Shown here: positions 11,290 through 20,992 of the stretch, piece by piece | Layout of the letters: each line of letters begins with the position of its first letter | Position numbering within the stretch: the stretch's first letter is position 1 | NCBI GenBank assembly: GCA_015956445.1 | Contig: WIUZ02000006.1 | Coordinates: 1,798,001-1,862,000, forward strand | From: Thelephora terrestris | Lineage: Eukaryota; Basidiomycota; Agaricomycetes; Thelephorales; Thelephoraceae | Reading direction: 5' to 3' | Length of the DNA stretch: 64,000 nucleotides | The notes under the pieces: generated by a model | Seen by the model: only the letters and a program-made list of their open reading frames with translations | Told to the model about the DNA's origin: nothing | Databases searched by the model: none | Program-made: the position numbers and the translations under genes

Positions 11290-12440
11290 TTAATTCGGAT
11301 GGGATTCTGTAATGAACTGGGATTCGAACAATTTTGTGTTCACCACTCAAAAGTATCTCCTGCCTCTCGGCCCTATATATTCTCCCAGTCGCGTCTTTTA
11401 TGCCCCCCGCAGCGGACGAGAGCACATGCGTAGATTTTAATTTTAGTTTGGCATCAGACCTAAATAGAATCGGGCAACTCGAATCCATTCAGAACACGGT
11501 AAACTCGTTGTGAGATCACCCACGCGGTACTTTTCGGGTTACTAATTTTGAGCCGCTCGCACACTCGCGATGATTCGTATCTCAAAGTCTCCGCTGAGCC
11601 AAGTCTTGTGGTGTTTACATGTCATCTGAGGCGCGTCGGATCAGTCATTCGGAGTGGATTGAAGACACCTTCTCCCTCAACCAAACATCGAGTTCCAGGG
11701 TCCTTCACGTTGTGGTAGATCCGACTGATTGTGAGGAGGCGTTCAGGGTCGAAGGAGTGCGCAATAGGGTAATCCCAATCACCGAGGAACACTGCTCTTC
11801 TGAAGACTCGACCAATCTTCAAAAAGCGCCTGCGAAATTGGCTTGGTACCATTCTTTATCTACCACAGGGGTGCCAGCGGAGATGAGTCGTGCCTGGTAC
11901 ACACGATCCTCCATCACACGACACGCGCCACTTGAAGCCTTTTCAGTTCGATCTGCGCACGATAAGCCTTTCCTGAGGAATGTAATGAGACGAGTCGGAG
12001 GCCTCCTTCACGAAGGCAGAGACGAATGTCGGCTGGCACTTGTTGTAAAAGTCTTGCAAACAGCTTCCACTCATGACTACGTCCAACTTTTTTCAAAACC
12101 GAACGAATAACCTTTGAGTGTAGGGTCTGGTGAAGGATGTCGTCTTCGAGTCAGGAGAGAACGTGAGATAAAGTCGATCCCGCTTACAGTCTATCCACCG
12201 CATCGACATACGTTGCGTTTTTTGAACACCGCCCCCCTATGCTACACAAGATGACGACACTCAGCGGGATATCGGTCGTCGCCCGCAGTGCGGATCATTG
12301 AAGATCGGCGGGATTGTCGAGACTCTCATTCCCCATTGTCGCGAACCTCCTGAGATCTGGTCCATGGAAGCATTCCAGAGCGTGTTTGACTGCGAAGAAG
12401 GAATACTGTGAGACTCGTCAGAACAATCATGACCGAGACA
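11290..12440 (-). pseudogene. Cytochrome P450 remnant in S2
   Basis: Reverse strand. The 3' end reads PILFRSDAKLKLKSTHVL, matching the last-exon FRSDIKPRSTHAL of the intact P450 at 44062-46294. The piece at 11622-11852 reads FDPERLL and HNVKDPG, matching FNPGRFLKDG and DPNVKDP. No open gene can be assembled. It is the same relic as in S1 and S3. Confidence 0.7.
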
Positions 12441-12779
12441 CGTACAGTTGGTCAAGGTCGCCACCGGTAATTGGCAGATGCTGGTGCGTAGTCTCGACTA
12501 ACAAGGTGAGTCCCGAAAAAAAGACCGTCGGACACTGCCAAGGCGATCGCCTCGGAGGATGCACTGGCCGCAAGTACTCGACGTTCCCCATATACATTTC
12601 CGTACTCCCGCACCAGACCCCGAACGGGAGCTCTGTCAGGCCCCGTCTAACCGACATCGCTCATCGTTGGATGCCTTCACGATGACAGGGGGAATCTAAG
12701 CGCTTGCGCTCTGGTCCCTCGGTGTTCGAACCCACGGCCTCTGGCCAATGGTGTCATTACACATAAATACTGAACGTGA

Positions 12780-13190
12780 ACGTCTCCGCGGTAGTATTCC
12801 CTAGACTTGGCAGAAGGATGACCTTTCGTACTGCCGGGGACGAGGAAAACCTCGTCCGGACAAAGGCCCGAAGGTTGAACCGCGTATGTCACGTAGCAAG
12901 TCTCCGTCAAGCCCTTTGCCGCCCACATATGGAGCATTTTGAGGTCATATTTAGATAGAAGCGCGCATTCGTCACGATCAGCGGGGGAGAGGTCTGCAGC
13001 AAGGCCGAGGTAATCAACACCAAAGAAGGGAAGGTCGTCATTTGGGATCAGGCGAGCGCCGAAGGCCAACAGACCAGACGGGAAGCAAGGGAGGTGTTCG
13101 AAATGGCCGCTAGGGGCACTGTGGGTTAAGCGGAGGTCCAGCGTCAACAGAGCCCGTGATGGCCTCGGGATCGCTCCTAGCTTTGCTTCG
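12780..13190 (-). pseudogene. GH47 exon remnant in S2, best-preserved copy
   Basis: An uninterrupted reverse frame of about 115 codons reads [48 protein letters not shown] and [13 protein letters not shown]. It matches, nearly residue for residue, the middle of exon 6 of the intact GH47 gene (about 49450 down to 49110). Similarity starts and stops inside that exon, so the copied piece does not follow splice sites. Isolated from the rest of the catalytic barrel it cannot be an enzyme. It is the clearest evidence that the spacer was built from the 41-51 kb locus. Confidence 0.85.
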
Positions 13191-15127
13191 CCCGAGGATG
13201 AATGTTCAATGCAGAGAGGAATTCTGGTAGGTCGTCGTTGAATATATGTATATGTTGGACGATAACAGAGCACCCGTTCCAATCCTGGCCAACGCTACTT
13301 CAGACTCCTTTCCGCGCGTGAGGAATGGTCGTCGATCCCATTTCCCAAAGCCTGCTCTCTTTCCCGTTCTCGTATATTCTGTTCGCAAGGAACACACGGT
13401 AGCAAGCTTAGGTGCAACCGCTGCAATATGAAGTCCCCACCACACCCGTTTATCCCCGCCTCCGACGGACAGAGCAAGTACACCGTCCCATCGGCGAACC
13501 ATTCATCCACACACAACCAGACCGCGGCCTATCCACAATTCCATTTCATACCTCGCGCGAGGTGTTCAAAGCCGCTAGTTTCTACAACGTCGAACCCGGG
13601 GCGTCTGCCACGTTCGCTGCATCCCACAGCCATGTACGACCAAAGCAACGGAGGCGGTTTATAGATGGGGAAGATGGTCACTCAAAACCTTTGCTTGTGG
13701 ATCAGTCGCACAATGGTGCGCGCCCGTTGTTGTCTCGAGCGTGCTTCTGCGAGGTCGCGACTGGAGAAATTGCGGCGATTCGGGAGTCAGAATGCGAGGA
13801 AGTCTCTTGCCCGGTACGTTGCGAATCCGTCCACCTCCTCATTTCCGGGTTGTCTGAACCTTAACTGGGGGTTAGCAGTTTCAGATGTCCATCCCATTCG
13901 GCTCGCTCAAAAGCCTCTCACTCGGGACGTCGTTGCTCACCTAGCTACCCTCTGTCTTTCTGCTGAAGCGGAACCGCCGCGGTCTTGCCCATACGTGTAG
14001 GGCTATGGATACACTTGTAATCAGTATCGTAGCAGACGCCCTCGTATCGGAACGGATAATCTTCCTCCACTCCTCCTCGACGCTCGACTCCACCAACAGG
14101 AAGAAGACGCGGACCCTGATGCCGAGCCCAGTGGGAACGTATGGTGAGGCTTAGTGGACATGTGCCTTCCGAAGAGAACTGGACGGGTTGTAGCCCAGAT
14201 TCGCCGAAGTTGGGGATCCACCTGTATCCCCTTGGCCTCGTAGGCTAGGACTGAAGTCGGATCGTGGTGGTCCAACCTGTGTTGAGGACAGGGATCTTTG
14301 TACGTGGTAAAGATCCCACTGCGGAGTCAGCCCCAAATCCCTGGTGGTTCGGTTGAGCGAGTACTCTGGCACTCGAGCTCTCGAGGAACGAACGAGACGT
14401 GCTCGATACACGGTTGTGCGCCGCACACCCGAAAGCTGGTGTTATATGGTTACTCCGTCGCCATTCCTGCGGTCAATCGGCGTGTTCCGTTAGGAGCTTG
14501 GCTGACTCTGTGACGCTGAATACACATGGGTGCCCCCAATGTGGTTAAGCTTGCCGGTTGCCCCACCTTGAGCATCGCCTCGCTACCCGCCTTAGGATGG
14601 TGCTCCACCAAGCTTGGGACGGTGCTGAGGTTTTTGGCCTTCAAAACCACGGCTTCGAGCCCGTAAAGACGGTGGCGTCGTCCAGCACCGCGTACGTTAC
14701 GTGTGTAGTCTCGGCTTGTAACCCCCTACGTGTACTTCCGCGGGTCGAGGTACTGTTTTTATGGAAGAACTAAAGCACTCGTTTTTTCGACCATTCGGTC
14801 AAGCCTTAGACGGTAGCTACGGGAGGGGCTAACCTGCTCCGTACGTCATGAACCAACAATCAGAAACTCGTCGTGTACAATGCATCAATCTACAAGTTTT
14901 GCTTTAACATATAGTGCAATGCCGTATCGAAAGAGTGATATGGATGAAATCCTGTACAGAAATAAAAATCGGAACGTTCTGTGGCCGTGTAAACTCGCCC
15001 GAGTGTTTCTTACCCGTTGTCCCTATCCGTTGTCCCCGCGGTGTTTTCCCTATTCCCGGAAACGGGTCAGGGCGCATGCGTAGATTGCAGTTTGACATCA
15101 AACCTGGATAGCAAGGGCGAATTTAAC

Positions 15128-15412
15128 CCTTTCATAACACGGTCAATTCGTCCGGATGGACCAAGCATCTAAAGGAGGGCTTGAATCGAAAGCGCATAAC
15201 AAGTCTTCCAATCGTCTGCTGGAACCGGTGAAGTCGAGTTCCCGGATCCGCCTCGGAATTGCGGGGTTCATGAGGACATATCGCGCCGAATTCTGGAGTC
15301 GAGCTAGCCACGTCAGGAAGATGGGAGCACGACACCTTTCGACCGAGTGAACAGAGGCCACGCTTTGACAGCACTCGCGACCCACCAACCACGAAGCTGA
15401 GGGAGACCACTT
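15128..15412 (-). pseudogene. F-box gene fragment upstream of NLR-3, 3' part, split by the copia element
   Basis: Reverse-strand sequence homologous to the second half of the F-box fragments (copy at 62613-63107: FNSRSKGAPIFLKW, DFTGSSRRLEDLL). The first half lies beyond the element at 20525-20780. The host fragment was already degraded, with several frame changes, and was then cut by the insertion. Confidence 0.65.
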
Positions 15413-15417
15413 CATTC
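15413..15417. repeat. Target-site duplication, left (CATTC)
   Basis: The five bases CATTC stand directly before the left LTR and again directly after the right LTR (20520-20524). The element therefore inserted here by integrase and neither flank has been rearranged since. Confidence 0.9.
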
Positions 15418-15780
15418 TATGAGCCGGAAAACGAGCGTGCTGGAAGATCGTCTAAGTAGACGAGACAGTAAATCTCAGTGAGCGCGAGTAGGAGCAACAC
15501 TCGTTGATATTCTCTGACCTAAGTAGACGAGACAGTAAATCTAGCTACATGTCAGATGGGGATATGAGTATAGATATATGAAATGGACAAACCTCAGTGA
15601 GCGCGAGTAGGAGCAACACTGAGGGGAAAAGCGGGCGAGCCGCGAGGTACTTATCGAGCGGGAAGCGGAGCAGTACGAAATCGAACAAACACATGATCGG
15701 AAGATATGTCGAAAATAACATATGTCGGAAATCAAAGGGATCGTCTTGGAAGGCAGAACGTAACTTGAAATATCATGACA
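15418..15780 (-). repeat. Copia LTR, left (3' LTR of the element)
   Basis: 363 bp direct repeat of 20157-20519, apparently without a single difference by eye. In element orientation it runs TGTCATG...CTCATA. It contains two short internal direct repeats: a TAAGTAGACGAGACAGTAAA block twice and a CAGTGAGCGCGAGTAGGAGC block twice. A purine-rich tract in element orientation (about 15781-15793 on this strand) directly precedes it, as expected for the polypurine tract. Confidence 0.93.
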
Positions 15781-15787
15781 CGCCCCC

Positions 15788-18700
15788 TCAAGTTTGAGAG
15801 AGGCCAAGAAGTCGGGCAAACTTGGTAAGCTTAATACGAATCAAAGGTTTGGTGAAGACATCGGCAGGCATGTCCTCCGTACCACGGTGGTCGAGATGGA
15901 TAATGCCGTCGTTGTACGCTTCGCGAACGTAGTGGTATCGGATTGCAATGTGCTTGGTGCGGGAGTGGAAGGTCGCGTTTTTGACCAACTCGATTGCAGA
16001 CTTGTTATCAGAGTAGAGAAGAATCGGGTAGTCGAGCACGAGAGGGGAGTAGAGCTCGGAGAGAAGGTGGCGGACCCAGGTAGCTTCCTTCGCGGCATGC
16101 GTGATGGCAATGTATTCAGCCTCGGTGCTGGACAGGGCGACAACTGATTGCTTCTTGGACGACCAGGATATCGCGCCGCCATTGAGCGTGAAGGCGTAGC
16201 CGCAGATCGAGTGGCGGTCATCGATGTCATTACCCCAGTTAGCGTCCGAGAATCCTTCAACACCACCCGATGAGCCGAACTTCAACTCGTAGTCACGAGT
16301 TCCCTTGAGGTAACGGATGACTCGTTTGGCCTGGTCCCAATGAGCGCGTCCCGGGTTTTGCAAGTACTGCGAGAGAGCAGTCACGGCGTAAGTGATGTCG
16401 GGTCGCGTCCCGATGGCGGCATACATGAGCGAGCCGATCGCTTCGCGGTAGGGGACCTTCTGCATGTCTTCCCAGTGATCCGTGGTCACAGGAGACTGGC
16501 CCTTCGAGAGCTGAATGGAGGGGTCGAGGGGAGTGCCGAGAGGCGATGCGCTGGTCAAGTTGAACCTCTTCACGACGGAGTCAATGTAGGCGGCCTGAGA
16601 GAGAGAGATGGTCCTCAGGGTCCGGTCACGAGTGACTCGAATGCCCAGGATCCAAGCTAACTCCCCGAGATCGGACATCTCGAAGTGATTGGAAAGGTCG
16701 GACTTGAACTTGGCCATACGTGCAGGGGAACTCGCCGTGATTGCAAAGTCGTCCGTTGAGGAACAGACAATGGTCGTCCCTTCGTTGTCATGGACGTAGA
16801 AGACACCATGGTCGACAGCTGAGCGGGTGAGATTGAGTTCCCCAAACGCGGTGGCGAGGGTCTTGTGCCAGAGGTTACCGCTTTGTCGAAGGCCGTATAG
16901 TCCTTTCTTGACACGAGCGACCTTGCCCTTGCTGCTGTAGCCAGGTGGAAGGCGCATGTAGATAGCCGCGTCAATTGGGCTGTTGAGATAAGCGGATTTG
17001 ACATCCATCTGGTGAAGTTCCCAGTCCTCGGATGCGGCGATGGCTATGACGGTGCGGAGTGACGAGAGTCGGGCTACTGGGGCGAAGGTTTCATTAAAGT
17101 CAACACCATAGAGTTGGGTGAACCCTTGGGCGACGAGACGAGCGCGGTACTTGAGAATTTTCCCATCCGAGTCTCGTTTGATCCTGTAGACCCATCGGCA
17201 TCCGACGATGTTCGTATCGTCCGGTTGGTCGACCTCGTCCCAGACGTCGTACTTCTCCATGAGAGCCATCTCCTCGTCCATCGCTTTCTTCCACTCTGGC
17301 CAGTCGGAACGGTCCATCGCCTCGGCAAGACTCTTTGGATCCTCGTCAGCGACGCCGGTATCGGGTGCGCTTGCCATAGCGACCTCAATCACCTGACTCT
17401 CATGCGCAAAGCAGGCTGCTATGTCACACTCGAGTTCAAGCTCGTGGTCATCCTCGGTAGCGATCATCCCGGTGGGAAGTTGGACGCCTCTCGGGAGTCG
17501 AGACTTGCTGCGAGCAGTGCCGCCGTCTGTTTTGCCCTCCAACATATCGCGCAGCAACGGTGATGGCTTGCGGATGCGTTTGGCGGGAGGATCGGCTGGC
17601 GGTTCGTCGTCAGTGACTGGGTCAGGAGATGTGGTGGTGACGTCAATTAGTGGAGTGGGTTGGTCCAAGTTAGTTTTAGGAGGTTGAGTGTCAGGGGATT
17701 CGGACGGCTCAGGAGGATTTGTGACGTTCGGCTTGGGAGGCTTGTTCCGAGTAGGAAAAGGTTCAGGTAGAGTGATTGAATCGCTATCTACTGGGCGATC
17801 CTCGAATATGAGATCTCGTTCGACTCCAATAGATCGGGAGTTCGGCCAGTAAATGCGACAGCCTTTGCTCTCGGCGTCGTAGCCGATGAACCGTCCCTCT
17901 CGCCCCCTCGGGTCAAGCTTCCCAGCAGTCAGGTCGCGGACCCAAACACGTGAGCCCCACAGGTGGATCTCTCCAACGTCCGGCTTGACGCCGTAGAAGG
18001 CTTCAAACGGCGTCTTGCCATCGAGCTGGTGAGTCGTCGTGCGGTTACGAATCCACATGGCAAACTTGAGGGCCTCCTTCCAGAGGAACTTCGGCAGCCC
18101 AGAGTCGGCAAGCAGGGCACGGACATGGTTAAGAAGGACACCGTTGCAACGCTCGGCGATCCCGTTCGACTGGGGAGAGTCATGAACGGTAAGCTGACGC
18201 GACGTGCCTCGCTGGCGCAGGTGGGCAGAAAACTCGTTGCTGATGTATTCGCCGCCTCTATCCGTCTGCAAGTGCCTGATAACCTTCCCTCGTTGAACCC
18301 GGAGCCAGGCTTCAAAGCACTTGTACTCCGCAAATGCGTCGGACTTGGCTCTCATACCTTCTACAACACCATAACGGGTCGCCTCATCGATCCACGTGAC
18401 GGCGTAGGAATCCCCGCCAATCGCTTGAACAGCCGCGGGACCCCAGACGTCGGAGTGGACGACGTCCCCAATGTCCTGGGCGGGATGGGTGCGGTGCTTC
18501 GGGAACGGGTTACGTTTGATTTTCGCGAGCGCACAGACTTCGCAAAAAGCAACGTCCCAGTTGCTGATGGTGATCCCAGGAAGTGTTCCCTTGGTGACTA
18601 ATTGGGCGGCGGTGGATGGCGAGATGTGTCCGAGGCAGCGATGGAGATCCATGAGGGATATGGTGACAAGGGAGTGGTTGCCTGACAGGTCTTGGTTGCC

Positions 18701-20152
18701 GTTCTCCAGGGTTCTGGCGGAGCGCACAGACCATAGGTCGTTATGAGATGGGATTCGTCCAACGACATCGCGGGTAGAGCGGTCAATGAGGTGGAGCTCT
18801 CCATCTTCGATGAGCGTGGAGTAACCGGCCTTGTCGACTCGGGTCAGGGAGATGAGGGTGAAGGCTATGTCTGGAGCGTAGAGTACGTCGTGCAGGGTGG
18901 CAGAGGTGAAGGTGTCCCCATTTGGGATTCTTATCTGCATGTTTCCCTTGCCGACAGCCTGAAATATCTGGTTGTTGGCGGCGCAGATCGGTTTGGGAGT
19001 GATGAACTCAAAGTCAGTGAAAGCGTCGATGTAAGGGGACATGTGGCAAGTGGCGCCGCTGTCGTAGACCTCGAGGCGTTCGAGTGGGTCACCGCTAGCG
19101 GCGATTCCCGCGATTCCAATTGATGTGGTGGAACTGAGAGCGAGGTTGATTTCGGTGGGCTCAGCGGGTTGCGCGGCCTCCTGCGCAGCGTTCGCACGCA
19201 TCATCTGACGCGCGTTACGTCCTCCTTGACCATTTTGGTTCTGGGGACGATTTTGACCTTGGTTCGAGTTCTGCGGATTGCGAACGGGAAGCGGGTTGGA
19301 CGCATGCTGCGGTCCTCCCTCGGATCGACAGTCCTTGAAGTCGTGGGTATGGCGGTATTTGCACTTTTCGTTCGTACAGCGGTTGGGCTTCTTCTTGCCG
19401 CGTTTCGAGGCCGAAGGTCCCTTCGGGTTCGTGTAGAGTGCCACCGAGGTCGATGACCCTGGTATGCCTCCATTCGCGATCTGCCGCCTCGCACACTCCG
19501 TTTGGACAATGCTTATGATTTCCTGGGTGGTAGGCGTTCTTTTGTTGATTGCGGCTGAGGAATACGCCGAAGCGATAACGTTGCCGTACGACTCGGGTAA
19601 CGAGTTGCAGAGGATCGATGTGAAGTTCGTCTCGGGAATTACTTCGCCGGTCGCTGCGAGCTCCTCACGAAAACGTAGTAGTTTTGCGAAGTGGGCGCGG
19701 ATGTCGTCAGCTTCGGTGCAGCGTTCGCTGTGGATCCGACGAGTCATGTCCATGCGGAATATCTGGGTCTTGCTCTCGTGCTCGGTGCAGATGGCGTCCC
19801 AGATTTCCTTGGTCGTGGCGCAGTTGATCGTCTGGATGTGGAGGGAGTCGGGGATGGTCGCATGGATGTAGTGCTTGACCTCTATGTCACCATGCATCCA
19901 TTCCTCGTACTTCTCAATATCGCTCTCGTACTTTTCGATTGCGTCCTTAGCAGCATCTTCAGTGAGTGGCTGAGGCTTAACCGGGGGAGGAATCGAGTGG
20001 TCGAGATGGCGGGTGAGCTTCTTGACGCCGACGAAGGTCTGCATTCGGGATTTCCAAATAAGCCAATTGGATCCATCAATAGCGAGCTTCGGGAGCGTAG
20101 AGCTTAAGGGAGTGGTGGCGGAGGTGAGTGTGGACATGGTACCCGGGCTCAT
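15788..20152 (-). CDS. Copia gag-pol polyprotein
   Basis: Single long frame filling the element's interior. In order it shows a copia-type gag (UBN2-like) region, a Cys/His-containing basic stretch, an aspartic protease (DSGATCHM), a pre-integrase segment (HRCLGH), an integrase core (HSDVWGP, TDRGGEY), a reverse transcriptase (WVYRIKRD, QMDVKSAYLN) and an RNase H (FSDANWG, SSTEAEY). Translation could start at 20152, inside the primer-binding site, or at the next ATG at 20137. The end overlaps the polypurine tract. Antisense frames over it are shadows. Confidence 0.93.
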   Translation of the reverse strand: MSPGTMSTLTSATTPLSSTLPKLAIDGSNWLIWKSRMQTFVGVKKLTRHLDHSIPPPVKPQPLTEDAAKDAIEKYESDIEKYEEWMHGDIEVKHYIHATIPDSLHIQTINCATTKEIWDAICTEHESKTQIFRMDMTRRIHSERCTEADDIRAHFAKLLRFREELAATGEVIPETNFTSILCNSLPESYGNVIASAYSSAAINKRTPTTQEIISIVQTECARRQIANGGIPGSSTSVALYTNPKGPSASKRGKKKPNRCTNEKCKYRHTHDFKDCRSEGGPQHASNPLPVRNPQNSNQGQNRPQNQNGQGGRNARQMMRANAAQEAAQPAEPTEINLALSSTTSIGIAGIAASGDPLERLEVYDSGATCHMSPYIDAFTDFEFITPKPICAANNQIFQAVGKGNMQIRIPNGDTFTSATLHDVLYAPDIAFTLISLTRVDKAGYSTLIEDGELHLIDRSTRDVVGRIPSHNDLWSVRSARTLENGNQDLSGNHSLVTISLMDLHRCLGHISPSTAAQLVTKGTLPGITISNWDVAFCEVCALAKIKRNPFPKHRTHPAQDIGDVVHSDVWGPAAVQAIGGDSYAVTWIDEATRYGVVEGMRAKSDAFAEYKCFEAWLRVQRGKVIRHLQTDRGGEYISNEFSAHLRQRGTSRQLTVHDSPQSNGIAERCNGVLLNHVRALLADSGLPKFLWKEALKFAMWIRNRTTTHQLDGKTPFEAFYGVKPDVGEIHLWGSRVWVRDLTAGKLDPRGREGRFIGYDAESKGCRIYWPNSRSIGVERDLIFEDRPVDSDSITLPEPFPTRNKPPKPNVTNPPEPSESPDTQPPKTNLDQPTPLIDVTTTSPDPVTDDEPPADPPAKRIRKPSPLLRDMLEGKTDGGTARSKSRLPRGVQLPTGMIATEDDHELELECDIAACFAHESQVIEVAMASAPDTGVADEDPKSLAEAMDRSDWPEWKKAMDEEMALMEKYDVWDEVDQPDDTNIVGCRWVYRIKRDSDGKILKYRARLVAQGFTQLYGVDFNETFAPVARLSSLRTVIAIAASEDWELHQMDVKSAYLNSPIDAAIYMRLPPGYSSKGKVARVKKGLYGLRQSGNLWHKTLATAFGELNLTRSAVDHGVFYVHDNEGTTIVCSSTDDFAITASSPARMAKFKSDLSNHFEMSDLGELAWILGIRVTRDRTLRTISLSQAAYIDSVVKRFNLTSASPLGTPLDPSIQLSKGQSPVTTDHWEDMQKVPYREAIGSLMYAAIGTRPDITYAVTALSQYLQNPGRAHWDQAKRVIRYLKGTRDYELKFGSSGGVEGFSDANWGNDIDDRHSICGYAFTLNGGAISWSSKKQSVVALSSTEAEYIAITHAAKEATWVRHLLSELYSPLVLDYPILLYSDNKSAIELVKNATFHSRTKHIAIRYHYVREAYNDGIIHLDHRGTEDMPADVFTKPLIRIKLTKFARLLGLSQT

Positions 20153-20156
20153 AACC
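20143..20156 (-). other. Copia primer-binding site (initiator tRNA-Met anticodon-arm type)
   Basis: The 14 bases next to the 5' LTR read CCGGGCTCATAACC on the + strand. This resembles the anticodon arm of eukaryotic initiator tRNA-Met, with CAT as anticodon. The element strand is thus complementary to an internal part of that tRNA, the half-tRNA priming known for some copia and Ty5-like elements. The match is from memory of the tRNA, not from a search. Confidence 0.65.
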
Positions 20157-20519
20157 TATGAGCCGGAAAACGAGCGTGCTGGAAGATCGTCTAAGTAGAC
20201 GAGACAGTAAATCTCAGTGAGCGCGAGTAGGAGCAACACTCGTTGATATTCTCTGACCTAAGTAGACGAGACAGTAAATCTAGCTACATGTCAGATGGGG
20301 ATATGAGTATAGATATATGAAATGGACAAACCTCAGTGAGCGCGAGTAGGAGCAACACTGAGGGGAAAAGCGGGCGAGCCGCGAGGTACTTATCGAGCGG
20401 GAAGCGGAGCAGTACGAAATCGAACAAACACATGATCGGAAGATATGTCGAAAATAACATATGTCGGAAATCAAAGGGATCGTCTTGGAAGGCAGAACGT
20501 AACTTGAAATATCATGACA
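20157..20519 (-). repeat. Copia LTR, right (5' LTR of the element)
   Basis: 363 bp, apparently identical to 15418-15780. In element orientation it is the upstream LTR that would hold promoter and transcript start. It is followed on the + strand by the right copy of the CATTC target duplication at 20520-20524. Confidence 0.93.
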
Positions 20520-20524
20520 CATTC

Positions 20525-20780
20525 CAACACCTACAAACTGGGAGAAAGCTGGATGTTCCAGTGGCAAAGCGGGTGCCGTCGTCTCGAAGACCGGACTCGA
20601 CGAGGTAAAGAAACGTTTTCGCCAACAGGTCGAATGGCATGCGGAAGACAGAGACGTGAGTGTTCCGGGTGCACCTCAACCGATCGAACTCCGAGTCTCC
20701 GACGTGGAAGTCTATCTGCTTTTGGAGGGATTTGATCGCGCGTTTCCAGCGTGTTTCTGTGGGCCATCTGCAGGGTTGTA
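20525..20780 (-). pseudogene. F-box gene fragment upstream of NLR-3, 5' part
   Basis: The reverse strand reads VSVFRMPFDLLAKTFLYL, LRDDGTRFATGTSSFL and VCRCWN, the F-box-like core of the family. Its continuation is at 15128-15412 on the other side of the copia insertion. An ATG-led frame from near 20767 is out of register with the motif. It is a broken host-gene fragment, about 210 bp from the NLR-3 start and divergent to it. Confidence 0.65.
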
Positions 20781-20992
20781 AAGCAAGGCCTGTGAGTTTA
20801 TGCGAGCGGGGTGAGCGGTGCGGGCGCTGACGGCGCGGGCGTGTCGAGCATTTTGCTGTACTCTGGATCAAATCTGGGAGCCATAACGCTGCGGGCGGGA
20901 CCTTTGACCGTGGGTAACCGAGAGAGAAACAGCCTCGCCACGAAAGGGAGGGGTTTGGCGCCGAGGAGGCTTTCTCTTATCGATCCCACAAC

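Larger units (their letters stand above)
11082..15412. repeat. Inter-NLR spacer S2, interrupted downstream by a copia element
   Basis: Homolog of S1 behind NLR-2, with the same order of P450 remnant, GH47 remnant, unrecognised core and internal second copy. It differs from S1 by many substitutions and small indels, far more than S3 does from S1. The beginning lacks about 180 bp that S1 has between the AGTCCGCCTAGG block and the TGCTTACTTTAG block (11174 onward against 1513-1735). Positions 13500-15000 hold no recognisable gene. Confidence 0.75.
15418..20519 (-). mobile_element. Ty1/copia LTR retrotransposon, whole-looking and young
   Basis: 5.1 kb element on the minus strand: two 363 bp LTRs that look identical, a tRNA primer-binding site, one uninterrupted gag-pol frame of about 1450 codons (15788-20152), a polypurine tract and a 5 bp target duplication. 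Part order is gag, protease, integrase, reverse transcriptase, RNase H, which is the copia (Pseudoviridae-type) order. It looks whole, with no break seen in the frame. The identical LTRs imply a very recent insertion. It entered an already decayed F-box fragment between S2 and NLR-3, so it did not itself disrupt an NLR. Confidence 0.95.

Noticed and set aside
19163-20198. Plus-strand open frames inside the copia element
   Set aside because: They lie antisense to one long gag-pol frame and have no recognisable content.
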